A DNA stretch of 64,000 nucleotides from Streptomyces griseoluteus (lineage in GTDB: Bacteria; Actinomycetota; Actinomycetes; Streptomycetales; Streptomycetaceae), in NCBI GenBank assembly GCA_000717735.1, contig JOBE01000024.1, forward strand, positions 34,284 to 98,283, read 5' to 3'. Under the pieces are notes generated by a model, which saw only the letters and a program-made list of their open reading frames with translations, was not told the origin of the DNA and ran no database searches. Numbering within the stretch: the first letter of the stretch is position 1; each line of letters begins with the position of its first letter. The position numbers were made by a program, and so were the translations under genes. Shown here one piece after another: positions 44,129 through 53,000 of the stretch.

Positions 44129-45415
44129 ATGACGATGTCACGGGCAGTTCCCAATCTCGCCTTCCGCCGGCTCCGCGGACAGCATTCGCCGGCGGAGTTC
44201 GCCGCGGCCGTCCGCCGGGCGGCGCGGGAGATCGGCGAACAGGTCGCGTGCGACGCCCGCTACATCGGGCGTGTGGAAGCGGGAGAGATCCGCTGCCCCA
44301 ACTACGCGTACGAGCGGGTCTTCCTGCACATGTTCCCCGGACTCGGCCTCGCCGACCTGGGGTTCTCCGCGCGGGAGACGGTACGCGGCCGGCGGCAGGC
44401 CGTCCCGGCCGGGACAGCGCCTCCCGCCGCCATCACCACCCGGAACGATGAGGAGAGCGACGTGCTGCGTCGCGCATTCATTGCGAGCGGCTCCGCCACG
44501 CTGGCGACCGCCTCGCTGGGACTCGGCGGCCCCGCCGTCGCGATCCCCGCCCCCCGCGGCACCCACCGGATCGGCGAGTCCGAGGTGCGGGCCGTCGAGG
44601 ACGCCGTACGGCAGATCCGGCTGCTCGACGACCGGCACGGTGCCGACGGGCTCTACAAGGTCGCCGCCCAGCCGCTGCGCGCCGCGTACGCGCTGCTCGA
44701 CACCGGCACCATGACCCGCCGCTCCACCGAAGACCGGCTGCACGCGGGCGCGGGCGAACTCTCCCTCTCCGTCGGCTGGCTGGCCCACGACTCGGGGCGG
44801 CACGAGGACGCGCGCTCGCACTACGCCGAAGCCCTCGCCACCGCGCGCGTGTCGGGCAACGCCGCCCTGGAGGCGCACGCCTTCTGCAACACGTCGTTCC
44901 TGGCCAGGGACACCGGCCGGTACCGCGAGGCGGTACGGGCGGCGCAGGCGGGCCTGCGGGCCGCGCAGCCGTTGGACTCGGCCCGGCTGCTCTCCCTGCT
45001 GTCGCTGCGCGAGGCCGGAGCGTGGGCGGGGCTCGGCGACCGCTCCGCCTGCGAGCAGGCCCTCGGCCGCGCCCACGGCTTCTTCGACCGGGGCCCGGCC
45101 GACGGCGACCCCGAGTGGATGTCGTTCTTCGGCGAGCCGGAGCGCGAGGCCCTGGAGGCCCAGTGCTGGTCGGCGCTCGGCGAGTGGGGCCGGGCGTCCC
45201 GGCACGCCCATCGGGCCACGGCCCTGCAGAATCCGTACTTCGCCCGGAACCTGGCGCTCTACCGCGCCCACCTCGCCAAGGACCTGGCGCACGCCGGGCG
45301 CCCGGAGGAGGCCGCGGCGGAGGCGAAGCGGGTGGTGGACTCCCTGGACGGCATCGCCTCGGCGCGGATCCGCGGGATGCTCGCCGAGACCCGCCGGGTG
45401 CTCGCCGCGTACTGA
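44129..45415 (+). CDS. Putative regulator with N-terminal helix-turn-helix and TPR-like repeats
   Basis: A 428-residue protein after AGGAGAG. Residues about 12-75 look like a divergent helix-turn-helix (SPAEFAAAVRRAAREIGEQV...RYIGRVEAGEIRCP). A short twin-arginine-like hydrophobic stretch follows (LRRAFIASGSATLATASLGLG), and the second half consists of tetratricopeptide-like helices (AHDSGRHEDARSHYAEALATAR, ARDTGRYREAVRAAQAGL). This layout matches the streptomycete NsdA-type regulators, negative modulators of antibiotic production, but is shorter than NsdA itself. Assignment is by eye. Confidence 0.75.
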   Translation: MTMSRAVPNLAFRRLRGQHSPAEFAAAVRRAAREIGEQVACDARYIGRVEAGEIRCPNYAYERVFLHMFPGLGLADLGFSARETVRGRRQAVPAGTAPPAAITTRNDEESDVLRRAFIASGSATLATASLGLGGPAVAIPAPRGTHRIGESEVRAVEDAVRQIRLLDDRHGADGLYKVAAQPLRAAYALLDTGTMTRRSTEDRLHAGAGELSLSVGWLAHDSGRHEDARSHYAEALATARVSGNAALEAHAFCNTSFLARDTGRYREAVRAAQAGLRAAQPLDSARLLSLLSLREAGAWAGLGDRSACEQALGRAHGFFDRGPADGDPEWMSFFGEPEREALEAQCWSALGEWGRASRHAHRATALQNPYFARNLALYRAHLAKDLAHAGRPEEAAAEAKRVVDSLDGIASARIRGMLAETRRVLAAY

Positions 45416-45428
45416 GACCCTTCGGCCG

Positions 45429-46025
45429 CTACTGCTCCAGGTGACCTGTGTCGTTCCAGCGCTCGACCGCCGGGGCGCCGTAGGCCCAGCCCAGGACGGA
45501 GAGGCTCGTCGGGTCGAGACGGATGCGGGACGCGAAGGACACGTCCTCCCCGAGCCAGCGGGCGCCGATCGAACGCAGGATGTGCCCGTGCGCGAAGACC
45601 AGCACGTCACGGTCGGCCGAGCGGGCCCAGTTCACGATCTCGTCGGCGCGGTCCGACAGCTGCGCCAGGGTCTCTCCGTCGGGGACGCCGTCCCGCCAGA
45701 TGAACCAGCCGGGCTGGACGGCCTGGATCTCGGGCGGGGTCATCCCCTCGTACGCCCCGTAGTCCCACTCCATCAGCGCGTCCCAGGGCTCGGCCCGGTC
45801 GCCGAAGCCGGCCAGTTCGCAGGTCTCGCTCGCGCGGACCAGCGGGCTGGTGCGCACCTCCACGCCGGGCAGCCCCTGCCAGGGGCCGCGGTGCAGGCGC
45901 TCGCCGAGCAGCTTCGCGCCGCGCCGTCCCTCGTCGAGCAGCGGGATGTCGGTCCTGCCGGTGTGCCGGCCGAGAAGTGACCACTCGGTCTGGCCGTGCC
46001 GGGCGAGCAGGATGCGCGGTGCCAT
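45429..46025 (-). CDS. Histidine phosphatase family protein (phosphoglycerate mutase-like)
   Basis: A 198-residue enzyme with the phosphohistidine motif [11 protein letters not shown] near the N-terminus, the second Arg in [16 protein letters not shown], Glu in [10 protein letters not shown] and the second catalytic His in [13 protein letters not shown]. Members dephosphorylate small molecules such as sugar phosphates; the substrate cannot be fixed from sequence. Convergent with the regulator gene before it, 13 bases apart. Confidence 0.92.
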   Translation of the reverse strand: MAPRILLARHGQTEWSLLGRHTGRTDIPLLDEGRRGAKLLGERLHRGPWQGLPGVEVRTSPLVRASETCELAGFGDRAEPWDALMEWDYGAYEGMTPPEIQAVQPGWFIWRDGVPDGETLAQLSDRADEIVNWARSADRDVLVFAHGHILRSIGARWLGEDVSFASRIRLDPTSLSVLGWAYGAPAVERWNDTGHLEQ

Positions 46026-46170
46026 GGGAAGGACTCTCCAGGGGTTTCACGGTGCGGACGTGCCTCTCCCATCATCGCCCACGTGGATTCGGGGTGACGT
46101 CCGGGCAACCTCCGGGGGCCCTTCGGCGTCCCCTCCCCGGGGTCGTCACCGTCCGGGGGGAACTTCTTCG

Positions 46171-46998
46171 ATGCACAGACCACGCTGGTGGGCCGAACTG
46201 TCGCTGATCGGTGTCGTGTACGCCGCCTACTCAGGCGGACGGCTGCTCGTGCGGGGCGACGAGGCCTCGGCCGTCGACCACGGCCTCGCGATCCTGCGCC
46301 TGGAGGAGAGCCTCGGGATCGACGCCGAGCATCCGCTGAACCGGCTCTTCACGAGCGTCCCCGCGCTCGGGATCCCCGCGGACTTCGCGTACGCCTCCCT
46401 GCACTACGTCGTCACCCCGGCGGTCCTGGTCTGGCTCTTCCGCCGCCGTCCGGCGCACTACCGGGCCGCCCGCACCTGGCTGATGATCTCCACCCTGCTC
46501 GGTCTCGTCGGCTTCACGCTGCTGCCCACCTGCCCGCCCCGGCTGCTCGACCCGGCGCACGGCTTCACGGACACGATGGCGCACTTCAGCGCGTACGGCT
46601 GGTGGGGCGGCGAGGCCAGCGCGCCGCGCGGTCTCGGCGGTCTGACGAACCAGTACGCGGCCATGCCCAGCCTGCACGTCGGCTGGGCGCTGTGGTGCGG
46701 GGTGATGCTGTGGCGGTACGGGCGGACGCCGCTGCTCAAGGCCCTCGGAGTGGCGTATCCGCTGCTCACGACGCTCGTCGTGATGGGGACGGCCAATCAC
46801 TATCTGCTCGACGCCGTCGCCGGTGCGGCGGTGATGGGAGCCGGTCTGGTGCTCACCCTGTACGTGCTGCGGCGGCGCGGGACGGCGGAAGCGCCTCCGG
46901 TTGTCAGTGGCGGATGCGAGACTTCCACGGGTGAGCGCATCCCTGGACAGCGGTCTGTCACGAACACCGCGGACGACACGTCGAGTGCAGCTCTCTGA
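46171..46998 (+). CDS. PAP2-superfamily membrane phosphatase/phosphotransferase
   Basis: A 275-residue membrane protein with about six helices and the PAP2 signature: CPPRLLDP region, PSLHVGWALW (His of motif 2) and NHYLLDAVAG (motif 3). The layout is that of the inositolphosphotransferase/Aur1-like branch, acting on lipid phosphates. The last 40 residues are polar and lie over the start of the nuclease gene; the true end may be less conserved. It overlaps the next gene by 68 bases, so it may be transcribed with the nuclease-helicase genes. Confidence 0.85.
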   Translation: MHRPRWWAELSLIGVVYAAYSGGRLLVRGDEASAVDHGLAILRLEESLGIDAEHPLNRLFTSVPALGIPADFAYASLHYVVTPAVLVWLFRRRPAHYRAARTWLMISTLLGLVGFTLLPTCPPRLLDPAHGFTDTMAHFSAYGWWGGEASAPRGLGGLTNQYAAMPSLHVGWALWCGVMLWRYGRTPLLKALGVAYPLLTTLVVMGTANHYLLDAVAGAAVMGAGLVLTLYVLRRRGTAEAPPVVSGGCETSTGERIPGQRSVTNTADDTSSAAL

Positions 46999-48064
46999 GC
47001 TGCGCGGACCGGCCAATCCGCCCCGTCCGCTGGACGCGAGGGCGCTCGCGGCGCTCGCCGCGAACCCCGGCTGCCGGCGGCGTGCCCTGCTCGACGGCGC
47101 CGGCGTCGACAAGTCGGCACTGGCCTCGAAGCTCGGCTCGCCGGCTCCCTTCGGGCAGTCGCAGTTCGCGATCGTCCGGGGCAACTCCTTCGAGGCGAAG
47201 GTCAAGGCGGACGGCGGTCGCGAGCTGCTGCGCCTGATCGGCGTCGAGGAGCCGGGCGTCGTGTCCGTGCCCGACCTGGCGGCGGCCGGGCCCGAGGGAC
47301 GGGTGGCGCGCACGGCGCTCGCCCTGCGGGAGGCGACCGGGGCCGGGGCGTGGGCGCTGCTCGACCATCCGCTGCTCGCCCTGGAGGTGGCGGGGTCTCC
47401 GGTGTACCTGGAGCCGGACGCGGTGGTGGTCCGTCCCGACGGCGGGTGGACGGTCGTGGAGATCAAGTCGTTCCCGATGGTCGACGGCGCGGCCGACGCG
47501 TCGAAGGTGGGCGCGGCGGCCCGCCAGGCCGCGGTGTACGTGCTCGCCCTTGAGCGGGTGGCGGCCCGCACGGAGGGCGCCCGGGTCGCGCACTCGGTGC
47601 TCCTGGTCTGCCCGAAGGACTTCTCGAACGTGCCGACGGCGTCGGTCGTCGACGTGCGCAAGCAGCGGTCGGTCACCCGGCGCCAGCTCGCCCGGCTGAC
47701 CCGGATCGACGAGATCGCGGACGCCCTGCCGGAGGGCACGAGCTTCGACGTGGCGGAGCGCTCACCCGCGGAACTGACGGCGGCGGTGGAGTCCGTACCC
47801 CATCAGTACGCGCCGGAGTGCCTGGCCGCCTGCGAGCTGGCCTTCCACTGCCGGTCACGGGCCCGGGAGGCGGGCGCCGTGGAGACCCTGGGCCGTTCGG
47901 TACGGGGTGAGCTGGGCGGCCTGACGACGGTCGGCGCGGTCCTCGCGGCGGCGCGCGGCGAGGAGGGCGCCCCGGAGGACCCGGCGGTGGCGGCGCTGCG
48001 CAGGGCGCGGGCGCTGCGGGTGGAGGCGCTGTCGGGGGCCGCGGGGGTGGCTTCATGTCGCTGA
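46931..48064 (+). CDS. RecB/Cas4/Dna2-like nuclease with a four-cysteine (Fe-S) pattern
   Basis: A 377-residue protein counted from GTG 46931 (TTG 46901 and GTG 46985 are alternatives). PD-(D/E)XK core: RGNSFE at 83-88, Asp163 in EPDAVVV, Glu177-x-Lys179 in TVVEIKSF and the RecB motif Gln199-xxx-Tyr203 in RQAAVYVLAL. One cysteine stands before the core (Cys48, NPGCRRRALLD) and three after it (Cys297, Cys301, Cys307 in ECLAACELAFHC). One-plus-three spacing around a RecB nuclease is the iron-sulfur signature of Cas4, AddB and Dna2. It overlaps the next gene by ten bases and belongs to a three-gene unit ending in an SF1 helicase. Nuclease activity is a strong inference, Fe-S a good one. Confidence 0.82.
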   Translation: MSASLDSGLSRTPRTTRRVQLSELRGPANPPRPLDARALAALAANPGCRRRALLDGAGVDKSALASKLGSPAPFGQSQFAIVRGNSFEAKVKADGGRELLRLIGVEEPGVVSVPDLAAAGPEGRVARTALALREATGAGAWALLDHPLLALEVAGSPVYLEPDAVVVRPDGGWTVVEIKSFPMVDGAADASKVGAAARQAAVYVLALERVAARTEGARVAHSVLLVCPKDFSNVPTASVVDVRKQRSVTRRQLARLTRIDEIADALPEGTSFDVAERSPAELTAAVESVPHQYAPECLAACELAFHCRSRAREAGAVETLGRSVRGELGGLTTVGAVLAAARGEEGAPEDPAVAALRRARALRVEALSGAAGVASCR

Positions 48065-49644
48065 TCTCCACGCTGGCCCGGATGGAGGCCGTCGAGTCGG
48101 GCCGGGCGCAGCCCCTGGCGACCGTCCGGCACCGCCGGGTCTCCGAGCGGCCCCTCGTCCTCGTGCCGTTGACGACGGCCGGTGAGGCGGGCGCCCCGCT
48201 CGGCGCCCTGGTCGGCACCGACCGCGACGACCCCCGGCTCCTGGTGGTGTCCCAGCCCCGCGACCGTGACCTGCGGTTCGCGTTCCTCGCCGACCTGGCG
48301 GAGGAGGTCCTGCCGTACGTCGACTCGTTCGCGGACGTCGTCGAGGCGGCGGAGAAGAGCGAGGTCGACCCGGAGACCGGCAAGAAGGTGAAGGTCGAGG
48401 TCGAGCTGTGCGCGGACGCGCCGCAGCTGATCGTGCCGAGCCGGGCCGGCGTCGAGTACGTACGGCTCCTTGGGCGCTCCACGCGGTTCCGGCGGACGGC
48501 CGAGCAGGACCCGGAGACGCCGTTCCCCGCGCCGCCGCGCGTCCCGCTGCTCGGGCGCTGGCTGACGCACTTCGGCGACCGGGCGCGGGTGCCCGGCTCT
48601 TCGCTGCTGCTCGCGGCGACCGATCTGCTCAACCGGCACTGGGCGACGGGCCAGTCCTCCCTCGAGGACCAGCATCTGGGCGCGCTGCTCGCCTGGATCG
48701 ATCCCCCCGACGGGGAGGCGGGCGCGGAGGCGGCGCTGCGGGCCGAGACGGGCCGGGACTCCGAGGGCCGGCTGCTGTGCCCGCCGGCCGGTCCTGCCAC
48801 GGACCCCGCCTTCGACAACAAGCTCCTCGCGCCCGCGATCGAGCGGTACGACCGGGCCCGGCAGGCGGTCGGCGCGGCGCAGGACGGCGAGGCGGCCGAC
48901 GTCGGCCTCGGCGAACTGCACCGGGCGGAGCGGGAGCTGCGCCGGCTGGTCGTCTCCCAGCTCAGGCCGACCTGGGACGGGGTCTGGCGGGCGATCGACC
49001 TGCTGCGGGAGCTGCCCGAGGGGTCCAGGGTCGAGGACCGCTGGACCCGGGACCGCTGGTCGTTCACCGCCCACCGCGACCGGGTCACGGCCGGCGAGCC
49101 GCCGCAGCCGCGCCGGGACGACGCCGTGACGGCGGCCCGGAAGCTCGCGGCCCGCGAGCAGGCGCAGGGCCAGCTGGAGGCGCACGAGGCGCTCGACGAT
49201 CCGCTGGTGCTCGCCGGGCGGAGGCTCGCGGGCGAGGCGTTCACGGCCGAGGTGACCGAGGTGACGATGGCGTGGACGGAGTCGAAGCGGCCCGCGCCGC
49301 GCCCGCTCCTCACGGTCCGTACGGAGGACCGGCCGCACCTGGGCGAGAAGGTGCGGGTGTACCGCTCGCTGGACGGGAAGCCGCAGACGGCGGAGTTCGT
49401 GCGGTACGAGGAGGACGGCTCGCTGCTGCTTCGGGTGCTGGACCGGATGGGCCGTTCGAAGGAGCCCGCGGAGGGTTCGGTGCCGGAGAAGGGCGAGCGG
49501 ATCGCCTGGACGCTGTTCGAGCACGACCAGCGGGTCGGGCCGCAGCTGCCGGACCCTGAGGAGACGCCCTGGACGCACGGCGGTCCGCCCCGGACGGACG
49601 CCGTGGAACTGCCCGACGCCGTGACCCCCGAGGACGTGCTGTGA
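48055..49644 (+). CDS. Unknown middle protein of the nuclease-helicase operon
   Basis: A 529-residue soluble protein that I do not recognise. Residues 1-110 look like an alpha/beta or beta-rich domain (RPLVLVPLTTAGEAG, DRDDPRLLVVSQPRDRDLRF); the middle is helical with a charged coiled-coil-like stretch at about 270-330 and 350-385; residues about 395-490 look like a beta-barrel (LLTVRTEDRPHLGEKVRVYR, TAEFVRYEEDGSLLLRVL), comparable in place to the barrel and stalk that precede the motor in Dna2/Upf1-type helicases. Overlaps of ten and four bases with its neighbours show coupled translation, so the three products probably form a complex. Confidence 0.75.
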   Translation: MSLISTLARMEAVESGRAQPLATVRHRRVSERPLVLVPLTTAGEAGAPLGALVGTDRDDPRLLVVSQPRDRDLRFAFLADLAEEVLPYVDSFADVVEAAEKSEVDPETGKKVKVEVELCADAPQLIVPSRAGVEYVRLLGRSTRFRRTAEQDPETPFPAPPRVPLLGRWLTHFGDRARVPGSSLLLAATDLLNRHWATGQSSLEDQHLGALLAWIDPPDGEAGAEAALRAETGRDSEGRLLCPPAGPATDPAFDNKLLAPAIERYDRARQAVGAAQDGEAADVGLGELHRAERELRRLVVSQLRPTWDGVWRAIDLLRELPEGSRVEDRWTRDRWSFTAHRDRVTAGEPPQPRRDDAVTAARKLAAREQAQGQLEAHEALDDPLVLAGRRLAGEAFTAEVTEVTMAWTESKRPAPRPLLTVRTEDRPHLGEKVRVYRSLDGKPQTAEFVRYEEDGSLLLRVLDRMGRSKEPAEGSVPEKGERIAWTLFEHDQRVGPQLPDPEETPWTHGGPPRTDAVELPDAVTPEDVL

Positions 49645-50993
49645 GCCCGATCGACACCGCGCCGGGGACCTTCGATCCTTCCGCCGAGGCCGGGCGGGCG
49701 ACGGACGCCATCCTGGCGGACACCCTGCACGGCACCTCGCGCGGTGTCGTCGTGGACTCCCCGCCGGGTGCGGGGAAGTCGACGCTCGTGGTGCGGGCCG
49801 CGCTCGAACTGGCCGCCGCCGGACGCCCCCTCATGGTGGTCGCCCAGACGAACGCGCAGGTGGACGACCTGGTGCTGCGGCTGGCCGAGAAGGAGCCGGA
49901 GCTCCAGGTGGGCCGGCTGCACTCCAACGACAGCGACCCGTACGACAAGGCGCTCGACGACCTGGAGAACGTACGGAAGTCCGCGAAGGCCGGTGAGCTG
50001 ACCGGGCTTCCCGTGGTGATCTCCACGGCCGCCAAATGGGGGCACGTGAAGAACGTCGAGCCCTGGGCGCACGCGATCGTCGACGAGGCGTACCAGATGC
50101 GCTCGGACGCGCTGCTCGCCGTGGCGGGGCTGTTCGAGCGGGCGCTGTTCGTGGGCGACCCGGGGCAGCTCGACCCGTTCTCGGTGGTGGGCGCGGAGCA
50201 GTGGGCGGGGCTCACGTACGACCCGTCGGCGAGCGCGGTCTCCACCCTGCTCGCGCACAACCCGGAGCTGCCGCAGCACCGCCTTCCGGTGTCATGGCGA
50301 CTGCCCGCCTCCGCGGCGCCGCTGGTCTCGGACGCCTTCTACCCGTACACGCCGTTCCGCAGCGGCACCGGGCACGGGGACCGGAGGCTGTCCTTCGGGG
50401 TGGCCTCGGACGGTTCGGCCCCCGACCGGGTCCTCGACGAGGCGGCGGAGTCGGGCTGGGGCCTGCTCGAACTGCCCGCCCGGCACACCCCGCGCACCGA
50501 CCCCGAGGCCGTCGGCGCGGTCGCCCTGGTGGTGCGCAGGCTCCTGGACCGGGGCGGGGCGGCGGTCTCGGAGCGTTCGGAGACCCCGGTGCCGCTGACC
50601 CCGGACCGGGTCGCGGTCGGCACCGCCCACCGCGACCAGGCGGCGGCGGTCCGGGCGGCGCTCGCGGACCTCGGCGTGACGGGCGTGACGGTGGACACCG
50701 CGAACCGGCTGCAGGGACGTGAGTACGACGTGACCGTCGTCCTGCACCCGTTGTCCGGCCGCCCGGACGCGACGGCCTTCCACCTGGAGACGGGCCGGCT
50801 GTGCGTCCTGGCCTCCCGGCACCGGCACGCGTGCGTGGTGGTGTGCCGTGCGGGCGTGGCGGAGCTCCTGGACGAGCACCCGTCGACGGATCCGGTCCAG
50901 CTGGGGGCCGCGGTCTCGTTCCCCGACGGCTGGGAGGCCAACCACGCGGTCCTCTCCCACCTGGAGGAACACCGGGTGACCTGGACGCCGTGA
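49641..50993 (+). CDS. SF1 (Upf1/Dna2-like) helicase or ATPase
   Basis: A 450-residue motor with motif I SPPGAGKST (Lys46), Ia VVAQTNAQVDDL, motif II VDEAYQM (148-153), motif III GDPGQLDPF (172-180), motif V VTVDTANRLQGREYDVTVV and motif VI LASRHRHACVVV. DEAxQ-type motif II and the VDTxxxxQGxEyD motif V place it with SF1B Upf1-like helicases. It is short because no accessory domains are inserted; these may be supplied by the preceding gene. Its GTG overlaps the stop of that gene. It completes the nuclease/unknown/helicase unit. Confidence 0.88.
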   Translation: MSPIDTAPGTFDPSAEAGRATDAILADTLHGTSRGVVVDSPPGAGKSTLVVRAALELAAAGRPLMVVAQTNAQVDDLVLRLAEKEPELQVGRLHSNDSDPYDKALDDLENVRKSAKAGELTGLPVVISTAAKWGHVKNVEPWAHAIVDEAYQMRSDALLAVAGLFERALFVGDPGQLDPFSVVGAEQWAGLTYDPSASAVSTLLAHNPELPQHRLPVSWRLPASAAPLVSDAFYPYTPFRSGTGHGDRRLSFGVASDGSAPDRVLDEAAESGWGLLELPARHTPRTDPEAVGAVALVVRRLLDRGGAAVSERSETPVPLTPDRVAVGTAHRDQAAAVRAALADLGVTGVTVDTANRLQGREYDVTVVLHPLSGRPDATAFHLETGRLCVLASRHRHACVVVCRAGVAELLDEHPSTDPVQLGAAVSFPDGWEANHAVLSHLEEHRVTWTP

Positions 50994-51031
50994 CCTTCAC
51001 GCCGTGACCTTCGCCTGTCCGCGGCCCGGGG

Positions 51032-51640
51032 TCAGCCGACCGTCCTGAGCTCCGCGGCGTGGCCGAGGAGTTCGTCGACCGACCACTGGTCGTAGACGTG
51101 TTCGCCGTACTTCAGGGCGGCGATCCGGCCGCCGGGCGTGACGAGGAAGTCGGCGGGGAGGCCGATCCGGCCGCCCGGCTGCGTGGTCGCGGGCAGCCGT
51201 CCCCTGCCCCTGAGCAGGTCTCCGACGCCGCGGAGCACGGCGCGGACGATCGCCGGCCAGGCGCGCGGGTCGAGCAGGGCCCTGCGGTGGGCCTCCACTC
51301 CGAACTCGGCGTACAGCAGCTTGTCGGGGTCGGCGACCACGGCGAACGGCAGATGGCTCACGTGCTCGCGCAGTTCCTCGGCGGGCGAGTGGAAGAGCAC
51401 CACCTCCCGGATCCCGGCGCGCTCGATCTCCTCGTGCCGCAGGACCACCGACCGCAGGTGGAGGTTGCACACCGGGCAGCCCGCGAAGCGCCGGAACTGA
51501 ACGTGGGTGAGCCGTTCGGGGTCCGGGAGGGTCAGCGGGGGGCCGAGGACCGGCTGCAGGGTCCGGGCGGGCACGCTGCGGCCGCGTTCGAGTCGGCTCC
51601 GGGAGACGGGGGGCAGCGGCGAGGTACGGGGTGCGCGCAT
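51032..51640 (-). CDS. Peroxiredoxin-like (AhpC/TSA) protein
   Basis: A 202-residue thioredoxin-fold protein. The CxxC in RRFAGCPVCNLHLRSV stands where peroxiredoxin-like family 2 proteins have their redox cysteine, and VVLFHSPAEELREH, PFAVVADPDKLLYAEFGVE and DFLVTPGGRIAALKYGEHVYDQWSVDELL complete the fold. It probably reduces peroxides or disulfides in the cytoplasm. Divergent from the TetR gene; two palindromic operators lie 37 and 64 bases before its start, so it is the likely regulated target. Confidence 0.88.
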   Translation of the reverse strand: MRAPRTSPLPPVSRSRLERGRSVPARTLQPVLGPPLTLPDPERLTHVQFRRFAGCPVCNLHLRSVVLRHEEIERAGIREVVLFHSPAEELREHVSHLPFAVVADPDKLLYAEFGVEAHRRALLDPRAWPAIVRAVLRGVGDLLRGRGRLPATTQPGGRIGLPADFLVTPGGRIAALKYGEHVYDQWSVDELLGHAAELRTVG

Positions 51641-51676
51641 GGGACACCTTCCTTGCGAGGCCTGACCGCACAGGTA

Positions 51677-51693
51677 AGCGTACGGCGTATGCT
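51677..51693. promoter_or_regulatory. TetR operator 1
   Basis: AGCGTACGGCGTATGCT, an inverted repeat AGCGTA-N5-TATGCT with one mismatch, 37 bases before the peroxiredoxin gene start on the minus strand. Confidence 0.7.
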
Positions 51694-51703
51694 CACCAGC
51701 GTA

Positions 51704-51720
51704 AGCGTAGGGCGTACGCT
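51704..51720. promoter_or_regulatory. TetR operator 2
   Basis: AGCGTAGGGCGTACGCT, a perfect AGCGTA-N5-TACGCT inverted repeat ending ten bases before the TetR start codon. The two sites are 27 bases apart centre to centre. Confidence 0.75.
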
Positions 51721-51730
51721 GTCAACCGCC

Positions 51731-52345
51731 ATGCCACGACCCCGTTCCCTCACCCTCGACCAACTGGCCCTCGCCGCCCTCGCCGTCATCGACCGCGACG
51801 GCCTGGCCGGCCTCTCGATGCGCACCGTCGCCAAGGAACTCGCCATGAGCCCGATGGGGCTCTACCGCTACGTGGCCGACCGCGAGGAACTGGAGGGTCT
51901 CGTGGTCGACCGCGTCCTGGGCGCCGTCGACGCCACCCCGCCCCCTGCCGACACCCCCTGGCAGGAGCGCGTGGAGACGATGGCCGGGCGGCTGCGGGAC
52001 GCCGTGATCCGGCACCCGGGGGCCATCCCGCTCACCGTCGTCCACCGACACCACGCCGCCGCCGGCCTGCGCTGGTCGGAGACCGTTCTCGGCATCCTGG
52101 CCGAGGCCGGCATCGACGACGTGCGGCGGGTCGTCGCCCTGCGCGCCCTCCACGCGTACGTGACCGGGGCGATCCAGCTCGAACACCTCGGGGCGCTCTC
52201 CGGTGACGGAACGGCGGTGATCGCGGCCCTGCCGAAGGACCGGTTCCCGCTCCTCGCGGAGACGGCGCGGACCGCCGGCGGGGTCGGACCGGACGAGGAG
52301 TTCTCCGGCGGCCTGCGACTGATCCTGCGCGGCCTCGCCGACTGA
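51731..52345 (+). CDS. TetR-family transcriptional regulator
   Basis: A 204-residue regulator starting MPRPRSLTLDQLALAALAVI; the helix-turn-helix is GLSMRTVAKELAMSPMGLYRYVADREEL, and the C-terminal half is a TetR_C_1-type ligand domain (ATPPPADTPWQERVETMAGRLR). Tandem palindromes between it and the divergent peroxiredoxin-like gene indicate autoregulation and control of that gene, probably in response to an electrophile or oxidant bound by the C-terminal domain (inference). Confidence 0.92.
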   Translation: MPRPRSLTLDQLALAALAVIDRDGLAGLSMRTVAKELAMSPMGLYRYVADREELEGLVVDRVLGAVDATPPPADTPWQERVETMAGRLRDAVIRHPGAIPLTVVHRHHAAAGLRWSETVLGILAEAGIDDVRRVVALRALHAYVTGAIQLEHLGALSGDGTAVIAALPKDRFPLLAETARTAGGVGPDEEFSGGLRLILRGLAD

Positions 52346-52448
52346 CGACCGACCGTGCAGCCCTGGCCACGACACCCCCTTGCGGGGCGCGGGACAATGG
52401 AAGTCGGCCCGGGTCTCCGGGCCGTGCCTGTGCGAGGAGGAGCGGACG

Positions 52449-52805
52449 ATGGCGGAACCCGTGGAGCGGAGCGGACAGCGGCGGCTCAGGCCGGCTCCGC
52501 TGATCTTCGAGCCCGCCGAGGCGACTGCCGATCCGGAGCACTTCTTCGACCTGGAGTCGATAGAGGACCCGCGCGAGCTGCTGTCCCGCGCGACGGAGCT
52601 GACGCTCGCGTTCCGCGCGGCGGCGGACCGGGCGACCGAGTTCCAGGCCGTCGCGGCGGCGCAGCTGGCGGATCCCCGCCGCTTCGACCGGCTGACGGAG
52701 GCGGACGTCGCCGAGCGGGCGCAGTGGACCGAGGACTACGCCCGGAAGATGATCGAGTTCGGCCGGGACCTGATCCGGACGAACGGGCGCCCGGCGGAGG
52801 AGTAG
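52449..52805 (+). CDS. Small conserved acidic protein, unknown function
   Basis: A 118-residue protein after GAGGAGGAG. It is helical and charged (DPRELLSRATELTLAFRAAADRA, ADVAERAQWTEDYARKMIEF). No family recognised. Stands alone between the TetR gene and the Prim-Pol-like gene; its stop abuts relics of the intergenic repeat. Confidence 0.65.
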   Translation: MAEPVERSGQRRLRPAPLIFEPAEATADPEHFFDLESIEDPRELLSRATELTLAFRAAADRATEFQAVAAAQLADPRRFDRLTEADVAERAQWTEDYARKMIEFGRDLIRTNGRPAEE

Positions 52806-52861
52806 GACCTGATCCGAACGACACCCCTGGGAAGCCCGCCTGACCGGCAGGACACCCCCAG
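52804..52861 (+). repeat. Two tandem right-arm relics of the intergenic repeat (partial copy D)
   Basis: CCTGATCCGAACGACACCCC and CCTGACCGGCAGGACACCCC follow each other directly after a stop codon. Both match the right outer arm of copies A-C; left arm and core are missing. Confidence 0.65.
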
Positions 52862-52866
52862 GGTTC

Positions 52867-52902
52867 AGGAGGCGCTTCCGGTTGCTGCCGGAAGCGCCTC
52901 CT
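52867..52902. terminator. Terminator hairpin
   Basis: AGGAGGCGCTTCCGG and its exact complement around TTGCTG, 15 pairs. Confidence 0.85.
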
Positions 52903-53000
52903 GGCATATGCGGGCCGCACGATACTCCTCGCCCACCCCTCCTGTCCGGGATTCGCCAACCCTCGGCGACGAAGGCGTCACGCCCGGTAGATCTGGAGCC

